From Sandaracinobacteroides saxicola (GTDB lineage Bacteria > Pseudomonadota > Alphaproteobacteria > Sphingomonadales > Sphingomonadaceae): a stretch of 64,000 nucleotides of DNA. The notes beneath the pieces were generated by a model. It was not told where the DNA came from and ran no database searches. It saw only the letters and a program-made list of their open reading frames with translations. Both the position numbers and the translations under genes were made by a program. The stretch spans positions 1,054,001 through 1,118,000 of the forward strand of contig NZ_CP059851.1 of the NCBI RefSeq assembly GCF_014117445.1. Direction: 5' to 3'. How positions within the stretch are numbered: the stretch's first letter is position 1; every line of letters begins with the position of its first letter. Positions 26,068 through 35,447 of the stretch are shown piece after piece.

Positions 26068-26312
26068 AATCTTGACGATTTTTCGATTTCTGTTCTTTTT
26101 TACTACACCATGTTTTGTTTTGAATCAATGGGTTGCAAGGATGTGTCGCGATCATTTCCGGTGAAATGCCGGTGGTTATGGTGGTGGATTGTTGCAGGGC
26201 GGGGTGAGGGTGAAATGTTCGTCGTTTGCCGCGTTGGCCCCTTTGTCCGCTTCGCGGCCACCTCCCCCCCTGCGGAGAGGACGGATGCGCCATGCGGGGG
26301 AGAGATCAGCAA
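26068..26312. other. AT-richer gap between convergent galE and polymerase genes
   Basis: About 245 bases with no convincing gene. The first 110 are strikingly AT-rich with T tracts (26080-26101), quite unlike the flanking DNA. The second half carries a GC-rich motif of the CCGCTTCGCGG type (26249-26259) followed by CCTCC runs, resembling the hairpin-bearing element found inside fmt. No classical stem plus T-tract terminator is visible for either gene. Short reading frames here show no coding character. Confidence 0.5.
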
Positions 26313-27641
26313 CTAAACCGATACGGTATCTTTTGTCAAGGATTTTTCCGGGTCGGGGTGGAGGGTCCGGAGCAGGAGGAGGGCAGCGAAGGCGGTGGTG
26401 AAGAGGAGGGCGAGGCCGGGGTGGAGGTTGCGGAAGCTGAAGAAGAGCCAGGCACAGAGCGCGATCTGGAGCGAGAGGGGCGCGGCGCCGCCGGGGCGCA
26501 GGCGGGCGAGAAGGGTGAGGGCGGCGGTAAAGGTGCCGATGAAGAGGCCGAACCAGAGCGGGCCGGCGGGGCCAAAGGCGAGCGTGAAATCACCGATCAG
26601 GCCGGGAAAGACGTTTCCGGCGCCGAGGATGAGGTCGATCTCGGTACGGGCCATGTTGAAGGCGAGGAGGTGATCGGGGATCGCCTTTGAGAAGCCGAGG
26701 AAGCTGGGCAGCATGTAGGTGAAGGGGGTGAGGATGAAATCGCGCGCCGATTGCGAGCGGTAGCCCTGCATCTGGTCGTTCACGAACACCAGCTCGCGGA
26801 ACATGTCGTTGTTCACAAAGAAGAGGTCGAAAAGCGGGTTACTTTCCTCGACCGCAAGCGTGCTGCGGGCGGCAAGCGCGGCGGCGATAGGGATCAGGAG
26901 GACGGTGGCAGCGAGCCCGCCGATCACGAGTTGGCGGGTGCGGCCGCCGGGGCGGGGCGGCACGCGGGCACCGCTGGTGGCGGCAAGCACCATGGCGACG
27001 ACGCCCATCATGATGACGGCGCGCGTGCCGCTGCCGACGAAAGCGATGGCAAGACCGGCGAAGCCAAGGAGTGCAGCGGCGCTGTCCAGCCGGCGGCCGA
27101 GGGTGGTGTGGGCGATCAGCATCACGGCCGCATAGAGGGCGAGGATTTCAAGGAGTGCACGCAATGAGTCGGCGGCGCTGGCCGAGAAATTATCGTAGCT
27201 GAGTGCTTCGCGCGCGGAGGCGGCGCCGGTGAGCAGTTGCAGCAGGAAAGCGGGGCCTTCTGCTGCGAAGAGCCAGACGATGACGATAGCCATGCCGCTG
27301 ACGGCGAACAGGCCGACCGGAACTTCGGGGATGGTCAGCGTGTAGGGGCGGGGCGGGTGGTCCGGCACGAGGCGGGCGACGAGGGCGATAGCGGCCAGCG
27401 CCGCGAGATGGTGGAACAGTAGGGGCCAGACGGTAAGAGCGGCGATGGTCGGGTCGGGGCGGACCTCCTCCAGCCCCAAATTGCCGCCGACGAGCACGTT
27501 GAAGCCGGGCAGCCAGTACCAAAAGAGGAAGGCGAAGCTGACGGCGAGCCATGCGAGGCGGGCGCTGGAGTGGGTGCGGATGAGTGGCCAGCCGAGCCAG
27601 GCAACTAGGAGTGCGATGACCGGCGCGACGAAGGGGATCAT
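26313..27641 (-). CDS. Wzy-like O-antigen/exopolysaccharide polymerase
   Basis: 442-residue membrane protein with about 11-12 predicted helices and one larger polar loop (about 255-330, containing FFVNNDMFRELVFVNDQMQG and a run to FTYMLPSF). This layout is that of oligosaccharide-repeat polymerases, which join lipid-linked repeat units on the periplasmic face. Primary sequence in this class is poorly conserved, so the call rests on topology and on the neighbours: a Wzx-like flippase, glycosyltransferases and a chain-length regulator. It is the last gene of the minus-strand locus, 77 bases after the first methyltransferase. No other polymerase candidate is present. Confidence 0.7.
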   Translation of the reverse strand: MIPFVAPVIALLVAWLGWPLIRTHSSARLAWLAVSFAFLFWYWLPGFNVLVGGNLGLEEVRPDPTIAALTVWPLLFHHLAALAAIALVARLVPDHPPRPYTLTIPEVPVGLFAVSGMAIVIVWLFAAEGPAFLLQLLTGAASAREALSYDNFSASAADSLRALLEILALYAAVMLIAHTTLGRRLDSAAALLGFAGLAIAFVGSGTRAVIMMGVVAMVLAATSGARVPPRPGGRTRQLVIGGLAATVLLIPIAAALAARSTLAVEESNPLFDLFFVNNDMFRELVFVNDQMQGYRSQSARDFILTPFTYMLPSFLGFSKAIPDHLLAFNMARTEIDLILGAGNVFPGLIGDFTLAFGPAGPLWFGLFIGTFTAALTLLARLRPGGAAPLSLQIALCAWLFFSFRNLHPGLALLFTTAFAALLLLRTLHPDPEKSLTKDTVSV

Positions 27642-27718
27642 GACCTGGGTCGCATGAATGTCATCGGGCGAGCATAGCAGGCTCGATCAACCCTGTCGCG
27701 TCGCGCGGGTCGCAGTGA

Positions 27719-28492
27719 TCATCGATCCTTGCGGAAGAGAGCGATGGCGTCCCGGTGGTTGAGGCCGACGTCGGGCATGATGACGTTCCAACCGGCGGTT
27801 TCGAGGGCGGCGGCGAAATCGTCGATGTCGCGGTGGTAAAAGCGGCCGGGGCGCGGGGTGGTGTCGGTCTTGTCCTGCCGGCCTTCCTTAGTCCACGCCG
27901 ACAGGAGGCGGCCGACATTGTAGCGCAAAGAGTAGTTGACGCCTGTAAGCGTTGCCGGAACCGCCCGAAGTTTGCCGATATTGTCGAGCGCGGCATTCGA
28001 TTTGTCGAAATTGGCAAACATGATCACGCCGACCGCGCCCGGCTTGGCGACACGGTACAGGTTTTTCAGATAGTCGTTCTGCAGCACCGGATCGATGTGG
28101 CAGAAGGCACCGAAGGAGAAGATGAAGTCGGCCGCCTCGTCTGGAACGACGGAAACCGAGGCGTCCGAAACCTCGAAATAGCTGATTTTCTCGCGGGCGG
28201 CTTCACCGACATAGGCCCAGAAATCATTATGCTCGGCGCTGAGTACATCGAGGCAATAAAGGAATTTTGCGCCCAACATGCCGCGGGTCCAGGCACCGCG
28301 GCCCGGTCCGATTTCGACGACGACGGTTTCGGGATTAATGTTGGGCAGCACAAGGCCGCGATAGACGGCGTTGTTGACGGAGATGAGACCTAGATCACCA
28401 TATTCGCGGCAGTTGATCGGGTGCATCGGATCGCCGCCGTAGTAGCCTCCCTTCCAGATCTTGCGGAACAGGTCGATGTCGGGGTGAGTCAT
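27719..28492 (-). CDS. Class I SAM-dependent methyltransferase in polysaccharide locus
   Basis: 257-residue enzyme with the SAM-binding motif VVVEIGPGRGAWT and an acidic strand end near YCLDVLSAEH. The FIFSFGAFCHIDP segment and the LYRVAKPGAVGVIMFANF region follow the motif IV-VI order. I prefer ATG 28492 over ATG 28498 because AGGA lies 6-7 bases before it. Inside a glycan locus the likely target is a sugar hydroxyl (O-methylation) or a chain end, but the sequence alone does not show it. It lies 25 bases after the second methyltransferase and 77 before the polymerase in transcription order. Confidence 0.8.
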   Translation of the reverse strand: MTHPDIDLFRKIWKGGYYGGDPMHPINCREYGDLGLISVNNAVYRGLVLPNINPETVVVEIGPGRGAWTRGMLGAKFLYCLDVLSAEHNDFWAYVGEAAREKISYFEVSDASVSVVPDEAADFIFSFGAFCHIDPVLQNDYLKNLYRVAKPGAVGVIMFANFDKSNAALDNIGKLRAVPATLTGVNYSLRYNVGRLLSAWTKEGRQDKTDTTPRPGRFYHRDIDDFAAALETAGWNVIMPDVGLNHRDAIALFRKDR

Positions 28493-28517
28493 GGGCATTC
28501 CTGTAGAGGGTGAGCGC

Positions 28518-29360
28518 TTATGCGCGTTGCGCCAGAGCGTAAATCTGGACGGCGAAAGGGCTTTGGCTGATCAGTCCTTGGATGATCCTGCGGGCATGTT
28601 CGGCCGGCGATGGCGGACGGCAGTAGGGCACGACGCCGGCGATATCGAGCACACGCAGACCGTTGCGTTCGAAAATCATGCCGAGCGATTGCGGTGTATG
28701 GTAGTAGACATGTTCCCACGGCACCAGACCAGGCGTGCGCCCGCGCAGGGAGGCGAGTCGGACCTTCAGCCGGTTCAGGCCGCGCGCTGGCACGGACACG
28801 AAGAACAGCCCACCGGGCGCAAGAGCTTCTCGGACTTCGGCCAGCAGGGCCGAAGGGTCGCGGATATGTTCGAACACATCCCACATGGTGATTGCGTCAA
28901 GGGGGGGCACGGGGTGGCCGAGCAGCATTTCATAATCTCTGAAACTGGTGGCGTTGCGGACCTTGTCATGCCGTGTGCGCGCGGCGTCGGCGTGCGCTGC
29001 GGAGGCATCGAAGCCGAAGGTTTCGAAGCCCTGTTCACGCGCGACATCGAGGAAACTGCCGACGCCGCAGCCGATATCGAGGAGGTTGCCGCCGCGCACC
29101 TGGCGTTCGGCCAGCAGGGCCCGCCACTGTTCGAAGGCGTTCTGCTTGGCCTCGAACTGCGTGTAGCGATGCTGCGCATCGAGATTGTCGGCGGTGAGGC
29201 GGACATAATCCGGCGAAACCTGGGGTATGTCGCCGACGGTCTGCTGGCAGCCGCAGTTGGCACATTGCCAGCTTTCGTGGCGGTGCCCGCTGGCGGGATC
29301 GGTTTCGGCGAAGGCGAAGGACAGCCGCGTGCTGCCGCAGATTTTGCAGATGTGGGTCAT
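28518..29360 (-). CDS. Zinc-ribbon class I SAM-dependent methyltransferase
   Basis: 280 residues. An N-terminal four-Cys zinc ribbon (CKIC near residue 5 and CANC near residue 33) precedes a SAM-binding domain (LLDIGCGVGSFLDVA, then ITMWDVFEHIRDP and APGGLFFVSVPA). The arrangement matches methyltransferases of the C-methyltransferase/UbiE-like type found in O-antigen and exopolysaccharide loci. Start ATG 29360 overlaps the flippase stop by four bases. Two methyltransferases in one locus suggest methylated sugars or a methylated non-reducing end. Exact target unknown. Confidence 0.82.
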   Translation of the reverse strand: MTHICKICGSTRLSFAFAETDPASGHRHESWQCANCGCQQTVGDIPQVSPDYVRLTADNLDAQHRYTQFEAKQNAFEQWRALLAERQVRGGNLLDIGCGVGSFLDVAREQGFETFGFDASAAHADAARTRHDKVRNATSFRDYEMLLGHPVPPLDAITMWDVFEHIRDPSALLAEVREALAPGGLFFVSVPARGLNRLKVRLASLRGRTPGLVPWEHVYYHTPQSLGMIFERNGLRVLDIAGVVPYCRPPSPAEHARRIIQGLISQSPFAVQIYALAQRA

Positions 29361-30604
29361 GAAGCGGTTTCCGGCAGGCGGTGGGTCCAGCGGTGGAGGA
29401 TGAGGGTTTCGGCGGCCCAGGCGGCGGCAAGCGCGAGGGCGAGGGCATAGGCGAAGCCGGCGTGCACCGCGGCGAAGGCGACGGCGGCGAACAGCGCGAA
29501 GAAGAGGATGCGCAGACGAAACAGGCGTTTTGCGCCGCCATCGAGCTGGACAAGGAAACGGCCCCAGCGGTTGCCTGCGATCAGGCTGTCGAACAGCATC
29601 AGGGCGATGAAAAGGGGAAGCGACTGGACCACGGTGTCGGGCACATAGCGGGCGATCATGGGAATGGCGAGGGCCAACATGATGCCGGCGACGGTGGCCG
29701 CGAACAATGCGAGCGCTAGGCCGACGCCGCGGCCCCATGCGCGGCGCCAGGCCGCGCCGCGATTGGCGAGAAGCTGGGCAATCCGGCGATAATGTTCGGC
29801 ATAATAGGGATCGGTGACCATCACGGTTGCGACGCCGATGCGGCGGGCGAAGAAATAGACGACGAGCATCTGCGGGCCGACGAGGGCACCGACGACGAGC
29901 TTGTCGGCGACATCGGTCATCGCGCTGCCGACGTCCCACAGCCAGTTGCGGAGGATGAGGCGGGCACCGGCGACCGTGTTGGCGACGCCCTGCCAGCGGA
30001 AGTGGCGGACAGCGAGGGGCAGATAGATGAGGGCGATGCGGATCGCATCGGGCAGGAGGAAGAAGAAGAGGATGAGCTGGGCGCGGCCGGCATTGGCGGG
30101 GAGCAGGCCGAGCTGGACGAGGAGCGGCGTGGCGGCGACGAGGATGACGCGCAGCAGGTTGGGGAGAATCAGCCAGACGAGGTAGCGGCCCCAGGATTCA
30201 GTCGCGCGGAGCCAGCCCATGCAGGAGGACATGGCGGTGGTGGCGAGCGAGAGATACATGGCCCAGGCCCCGGCGGTGAGGTGGCCGGCACCGGCAAGAG
30301 GAGCGAGCGCGGTGACGGCGAGGATGAGGGCGAGGCCCACGAGAAGCCCGGTGAGTTCAAGCGCCACGCCTTCGCCGTAGCGGGTTTCGAGGGCAGGGCG
30401 ATCGGGCGCGCCTAGGAGATAGACCCAGCTGCCGGGGATCATCAGCATCTGCAGGATGGCGACCGCGGACTGGACGAGGATGATTTCGCCCAGCATGCGG
30501 TCGCCGAAGCGGTCGGCCAGCCCCAGGAAGAACAGCACCGACAGGCCGGCGGTGAGACCGGAGGCGATGGTGGGGATGGCGACGGCGAGGGGCGGGGGTT
30601 TCAC
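29357..30604 (-). CDS. Wzx-like oligosaccharide flippase
   Basis: 415-residue membrane protein with about 12 helices, opening SGLTAGLSVLFFLGLADRFG and containing LILRNWLWDVGSAMTDVADK, a charged segment typical of MVF-type polysaccharide exporters (RfbX/Wzx). It would flip the undecaprenyl-linked repeat unit to the periplasm for the polymerase. Start is GTG 30604 (GTGA overlap with the preceding glycosyltransferase). It is a member of the same broad superfamily as the protein at 2736-3974, but sits squarely within the glycan locus, which makes its role clearer. Confidence 0.8.
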   Translation of the reverse strand: MKPPPLAVAIPTIASGLTAGLSVLFFLGLADRFGDRMLGEIILVQSAVAILQMLMIPGSWVYLLGAPDRPALETRYGEGVALELTGLLVGLALILAVTALAPLAGAGHLTAGAWAMYLSLATTAMSSCMGWLRATESWGRYLVWLILPNLLRVILVAATPLLVQLGLLPANAGRAQLILFFFLLPDAIRIALIYLPLAVRHFRWQGVANTVAGARLILRNWLWDVGSAMTDVADKLVVGALVGPQMLVVYFFARRIGVATVMVTDPYYAEHYRRIAQLLANRGAAWRRAWGRGVGLALALFAATVAGIMLALAIPMIARYVPDTVVQSLPLFIALMLFDSLIAGNRWGRFLVQLDGGAKRLFRLRILFFALFAAVAFAAVHAGFAYALALALAAAWAAETLILHRWTHRLPETAS

Positions 30605-31470
30605 CGGTGGATGCCGACTTTTCCCAGCAGGGTGCGGGCGGTGCGGCCGGCGACGATGTAGGCGGAATGGCGGGTGAGGGTGAGACTGTCGGCGGTCTCG
30701 ATGGCGGTGGCCATGATTTTGTAGCGGCCGCCGAGGTGGAGGCTGTGGGGGCGTACGGGGGTTCCGTTTTCGGTCGTGAGCCAGAAGCCGTCGGCGGCGA
30801 AGCGGAGGCTTTTGCGCCCCAGCGTGGTACGGAAGCGGGTGCCGAGACAGTGCGGCATGAAGAAATTATGGTCGATGTAGCCACCGTTGATGACGCGGTT
30901 GCTGTTGACAAAGGCGGTGTTGGTATCGGCCACGAACTGATAGAGCAGCGTCATGTCCGAGATGCTGGCACGGGGGTTGCCGGCGGCGGTCTTTGCGGCG
31001 TGGATGCGGGCGAGGCGATCGAAATCGCTGGCGTAGAGGGCGACCATGTAATCGCAGAAGGCGTGGAGCGTGGCACCGGTCCAGATCGAGAAGCCGCCGT
31101 TGATGCCGTCTTCGAGCACGTCATCGGTGGAACCGATGCTGCCGACGAGGGCGGTCGTTTCGCGCAATTCGGCGGGGAGCGCTGAGAAGCCGTCCTGGAC
31201 GACGAGGTCGCTGTCCGCCAGGACGAAGCGGTCGGTAGGGGTGACATTGGCGGCGATCTCGAACCAGCGGCGGAAGCTGGCGAGTTCGAACCGCTCGGCA
31301 TTGGGGGAGAGGTGCCGGTAATGGCGTTTCAGCTCGGTGAAGCCGGCGGGTTCGGCGGCGGGGTGCAGGATGCGGACGTCGTAGCCGGCGCGGGTGGCGG
31401 TGCGGCGGAAGACGCCGACGAAGGGGGCATCGCGATCCTCGCAGCTCCACATGATCATGGGTTGCGTCAC
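30601..31470 (-). CDS. Putative glycosyltransferase of GT-A type, family not recognised
   Basis: 289 residues. I do not recognise a named family. A DxD-like motif (RFVLADSDLVVQDGF, around residue 85) fits metal-dependent nucleotide-sugar transferases of the GT-A fold. A downstream NGGFSIWTG resembles the acceptor-side loop of such enzymes, and HSLHLGG near the C-terminal third resembles the late His metal ligand of some families. No signal peptide or membrane segment. Start is GTG 31470, overlapping the GT-D gene stop by four bases. Position in an unbroken run of glycan genes supports a transferase; donor and acceptor are unknown. Confidence 0.6.
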   Translation of the reverse strand: MTQPMIMWSCEDRDAPFVGVFRRTATRAGYDVRILHPAAEPAGFTELKRHYRHLSPNAERFELASFRRWFEIAANVTPTDRFVLADSDLVVQDGFSALPAELRETTALVGSIGSTDDVLEDGINGGFSIWTGATLHAFCDYMVALYASDFDRLARIHAAKTAAGNPRASISDMTLLYQFVADTNTAFVNSNRVINGGYIDHNFFMPHCLGTRFRTTLGRKSLRFAADGFWLTTENGTPVRPHSLHLGGRYKIMATAIETADSLTLTRHSAYIVAGRTARTLLGKVGIHR

Positions 31471-32399
31471 CAGTAGGCTCCGCCGGCGGTTTCGAAATTC
31501 TGGAAGCCGGGGGGGCGTTCTTCGAGCCCCGGGCGGGTCCAGTGGCTGTTCTGGAGCGCGGCGTAGGCGGGGTTGATGGCCCAGCGGTTGCCCATGATGC
31601 CGAAAAGGAGCTGGGTGGAACCGCCCAGCACGATGACGGAGGCGCCGCGCGCCTTGGCACGCGCGCCGACGGGAAGGCCATAGGCGCCGGCGCCGATGAT
31701 GACGATCTGCGGATCGGTGGCGGCGACCATCGAATCGAGGCGGTCGAGATTGTCGAACCAGCTCTGGCCCTCTGTGTCGGTCTCGCACTGGGTCTGCGGG
31801 GCCTGAACGACTTTAAGGTCGGCCTCGCCGAGGGTGGGCTGGGCGAAGAGATGGGCGCGTTTTTCCCATTGCGCCATGATGGTGGTTTTGAACGGGCTGA
31901 CAATGGTGACGCGGCGGCCTTCCCAGGCGAGCGGCCAGCGGCGGGTGCCGAAGAAAGGGTCGAGGTCGATGATGCGGCAGCGGCGCGCGGTGGGCGGGCA
32001 GAGGAGGGCGTCGTGCGGGGTCCAGGCGGCGTAGAGGTCGATCGCCGCGATGGATTGGAGATAGAGCGCGGCGAGGCGGTCGATGCCGGGGTCTGTGGTG
32101 GGGAAATAGCCGGCGAGGAGTTTCAGACGCTCGCGGTTGAGAGGTTCATAGGGCGGGGCGCTGCCGGAATCGGCGGCGACGCGGTGGCGGAGGTAGAAGG
32201 CGGCGGCGCGGCCCTCGGTCTCGCCGACGCGGGCGATGAGGTTGTTGCCCTCCACCAGGCGGCGGGCAATGTCGATCTGGGTCGCCTCGCCCATGGTATG
32301 GGGGAGGGGGATGCCGCGGGCGAGCATGGCGGCGCGGGTGTTGAGGATGGGGCCGACGCGGCGTTTGGCGCGAACGAGAAGGGGGTCTTGGGTGGTCAT
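31467..32399 (-). CDS. GT-D-fold glycosyltransferase-like protein
   Basis: 310 residues. Near residues 50-65 it has NLIARVGETEG, matching the S/N-x-x-x-R-x-G-x-x-E signature of GT-D-fold (DUF1792-related) glycosyltransferases, where the acidic residue binds metal. The C-terminal part (IVIIGAGAYGLPVGARAKA, then VIVLGGSTQLLFGIMGNRW) is the pattern seen in Gram-negative proteins of that fold. GT-D enzymes were defined by a glucosyltransferase acting on serine-rich glycoproteins; Gram-negative members in polysaccharide loci are largely unstudied as far as I know. Start ATG 32399 (MTTQDP) is preferred to an upstream in-frame ATG inside the Gmd-like gene. Confidence 0.65.
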   Translation of the reverse strand: MTTQDPLLVRAKRRVGPILNTRAAMLARGIPLPHTMGEATQIDIARRLVEGNNLIARVGETEGRAAAFYLRHRVAADSGSAPPYEPLNRERLKLLAGYFPTTDPGIDRLAALYLQSIAAIDLYAAWTPHDALLCPPTARRCRIIDLDPFFGTRRWPLAWEGRRVTIVSPFKTTIMAQWEKRAHLFAQPTLGEADLKVVQAPQTQCETDTEGQSWFDNLDRLDSMVAATDPQIVIIGAGAYGLPVGARAKARGASVIVLGGSTQLLFGIMGNRWAINPAYAALQNSHWTRPGLEERPPGFQNFETAGGAYW

Positions 32400-33364
32400 G
32401 AGGCGGTCTTTAGGCTTGCGGTGGCACCCTCGCACAGGGTTTTGACAAGTTCCTGCGTGTGGACGGTGGCGCGCCAGTTGAGTGCAGAGGCAGCGGGATC
32501 GGGGTTGCCGCGGCTGCTGCGCAGTTCATTGGGGCGGGCGAGGGTGGGATCGGTGGTGACGTGGGCGCGCCAGTCCAGCCCGAAATGGTCGAAGGCGTAG
32601 GCCACGAACGCTTCGAGGGTCATCGAGGTTCCGGTGCAGACGACGTGATCGGCTGGTTCGGGCTGGTCGAGCATGCGGGCCATGGCATCGACATATTCGG
32701 GTGCCCAGCCCCAATCGCGGGCGATGGAGAGATCCCCGAGCGAGAGGGTTTCCTTGCTGCCGGCGGCGATGCGGGCGGCGGCGTGGACGATCTTGGCGGT
32801 GACGAAGCGCGGTGGGCGGAGGCGCGATTCATGGTTGAAGAGGTGGCCGGTGACGGCGAACAGGCCATAGCTTTCGCGGTAGGAGCGGACGAGCATGGCG
32901 GCCGATGCCTTGGCGACGCCATAGGGGGAGAGGGGGCGAAAGGGGGTGTCGGCGGTGGCGGGGACGCCGCCGGTGTCGCCAAAAGATTCGCTGCTGCCGG
33001 CGTTGTAGAAGCGGACGGCGGGCGCGGCGGTGCGGATGGCTTCCAAGAGTGTGGCGGTAGCGGTGACGATAGAGGTGAGGGTGGCGATGGGTTCGGCGAA
33101 GGACTGGCCAACGGAGGATTGGCCACCGAGGTTGAAGACACGGGCGGGGCCGAGATGATGGAGGAGGGCGGCGACAGCGGTGGGGCTGGTGGGGTCGAGG
33201 CCGTGCAGGGGAAGGGTGATGCCAAGCGTGTCCAGGCCGCTGGTGCTGACGGTTTCGGGGGCGCGGCTGGTGCCGTGGACATCGTGACCGCGGGCCTGGA
33301 GGAGACGGGCGAGGTAGGCGCCGTCCTGGCCGGTGGCACCGATGATGAGCGAGACGGGTTTCAT
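32396..33364 (-). CDS. gmd: GDP-mannose 4,6-dehydratase-like SDR enzyme
   Basis: 322 residues. It has the Rossmann loop GATGQDGAYLA, NLGGQSSVGQSF and NAGSSESFGD, where the first catalytic residue is Ser instead of the usual Thr, with Glu conserved. It also has SPYGVAKA (Tyr-Lys pair) and NHESRLRPPRFVTAKI. These are Gmd signatures. It would convert GDP-mannose to GDP-4-keto-6-deoxymannose. It is about 20-50 residues shorter than standard Gmd, mainly in the central loops. No Rmd, fucose synthase or perosamine aminotransferase is in the window, so the finished sugar is not clear. Overlaps both neighbours by four bases. Confidence 0.85.
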   Translation of the reverse strand: MKPVSLIIGATGQDGAYLARLLQARGHDVHGTSRAPETVSTSGLDTLGITLPLHGLDPTSPTAVAALLHHLGPARVFNLGGQSSVGQSFAEPIATLTSIVTATATLLEAIRTAAPAVRFYNAGSSESFGDTGGVPATADTPFRPLSPYGVAKASAAMLVRSYRESYGLFAVTGHLFNHESRLRPPRFVTAKIVHAAARIAAGSKETLSLGDLSIARDWGWAPEYVDAMARMLDQPEPADHVVCTGTSMTLEAFVAYAFDHFGLDWRAHVTTDPTLARPNELRSSRGNPDPAASALNWRATVHTQELVKTLCEGATASLKTAS

Positions 33365-34391
33365 GCGAGATCACCCCATGCGGCGCGGGTGAGGGCGTAG
33401 GTCCGGTCCCAGTTGAAGCGGGCGGCATTGGCGAGGCCGGCGCTGATGACGGCGGCGCGGGTGGCGCTGTCGGCAAGGCTGAGGAGTTGCGTCGCGTAGG
33501 CTTCGGCGGACTGCTCGGCGGCATAGAGCGCGGCGGTGCCGCCGACTTCGGGGAAGCTGCTGCGGTTGGCGACGACCGCCGGGCAGCCGCAGGCCTGCGC
33601 CTCCAGGATGGGAAGGCCGAAGCCTTCATAGTCCGACGGGTAGAGGAAGGCGAAGGCACCGGCATAGATGTCCCGCAGCTCGGGATCGGTGACGCGGCCG
33701 AGGTGGCGGTGGCGGTGGGGCAGCGCGGCGGCGAGGATGGCTTGCTCGTCGGGCGTGAGGTCGGGGCCGACGATGGCGAGGCAAAGGCCGGATCGGGCGA
33801 CCGCGGCGATGGCGAGGTCGAAGCGCTTGTAGCCGGCGCGCTGGCCGACGAAGACGACATGATCCTGAAGGTCGTTGCGGCGGCCTTCGGGCAGGTAGAA
33901 GGCGGTGGTATCGGCGGCGAGGGGCGTGACACGGGCACGGTCAGGCGAAATGGCGGGGCAGGCGGCCAGCAGGTCCTGACGGGTGTTTTCGGAGATGCAG
34001 AGGATGATGTCAGCAGCCTGGCAGGCACGGCGTTTCTGGGTGCTGTGAACGGTACGCGCCAGGCCGCTGCGGTAGCGTTCATAGACGAAATCATAGGCGG
34101 TAATGACGGATTTGCCGCCGCCGAGGGGCGAGCGATAGTAGGTGGAGTGGCTGACCGGCTGTCGCAGGCGGTGCGGCAGGTAGCGGGACAGGCCGACGGG
34201 GAGGCTTTCGCGTGCCTGGGTGACGGCGAGCGCGGCGAGCGCCGCGGCGCGGTTGCTGGAGAGCGCGGCGGGGAGGCCGAGGGTGAGGGCGACGCCATCA
34301 TCATCGGCGGCACGACGCAGCAGTTCCCACGCATAGGTGGAAATGCCCCCGAGCCGCTGCAGGCCGAAGATGATGCCGTCGAAGCCGACGT

Positions 34392-34395
<4 letters not shown>
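33361..34395 (-). CDS. Glycosyltransferase family 4 (GT-B)
   Basis: 344-residue retaining GT-B transferase. It shows the N-terminal acceptor-side start ([20 protein letters not shown]), the inter-domain linker with [33 protein letters not shown] and the donor-binding [19 protein letters not shown], with the ExxxxxxxE arrangement typical of GT4. The N-terminal pattern recalls mannosyltransferase-like members of the group, fitting a GDP-mannose-supplied locus, but donor specificity cannot be read. Start ATG 34395 overlaps the UDP-glucuronate decarboxylase stop. Confidence 0.88.
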
Positions 34396-35366
<971 letters not shown>

Positions 35367-35447
35367 CGCGGTTACTCCCTGAAAAAAGATGGTGTGTAAA
35401 GTCGGGCGCTCTTGCCCGCGACCGGCCGCGAGGTCAACCGACAGGTG
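35367..35447. promoter_or_regulatory. Divergent promoter region of the polysaccharide locus
   Basis: 81 bases between the UDP-glucuronate decarboxylase start and the chain-length regulator start. It contains an AT-rich block just before the decarboxylase ribosome-binding site (35383-35402) and a small GGGC/GCCC hairpin (about 35404-35416). No strong paired -35/-10 match could be picked on either strand, so only the regional call is made. It must drive the minus-strand locus and probably the plus-strand regulator and metal cluster. Confidence 0.45.
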
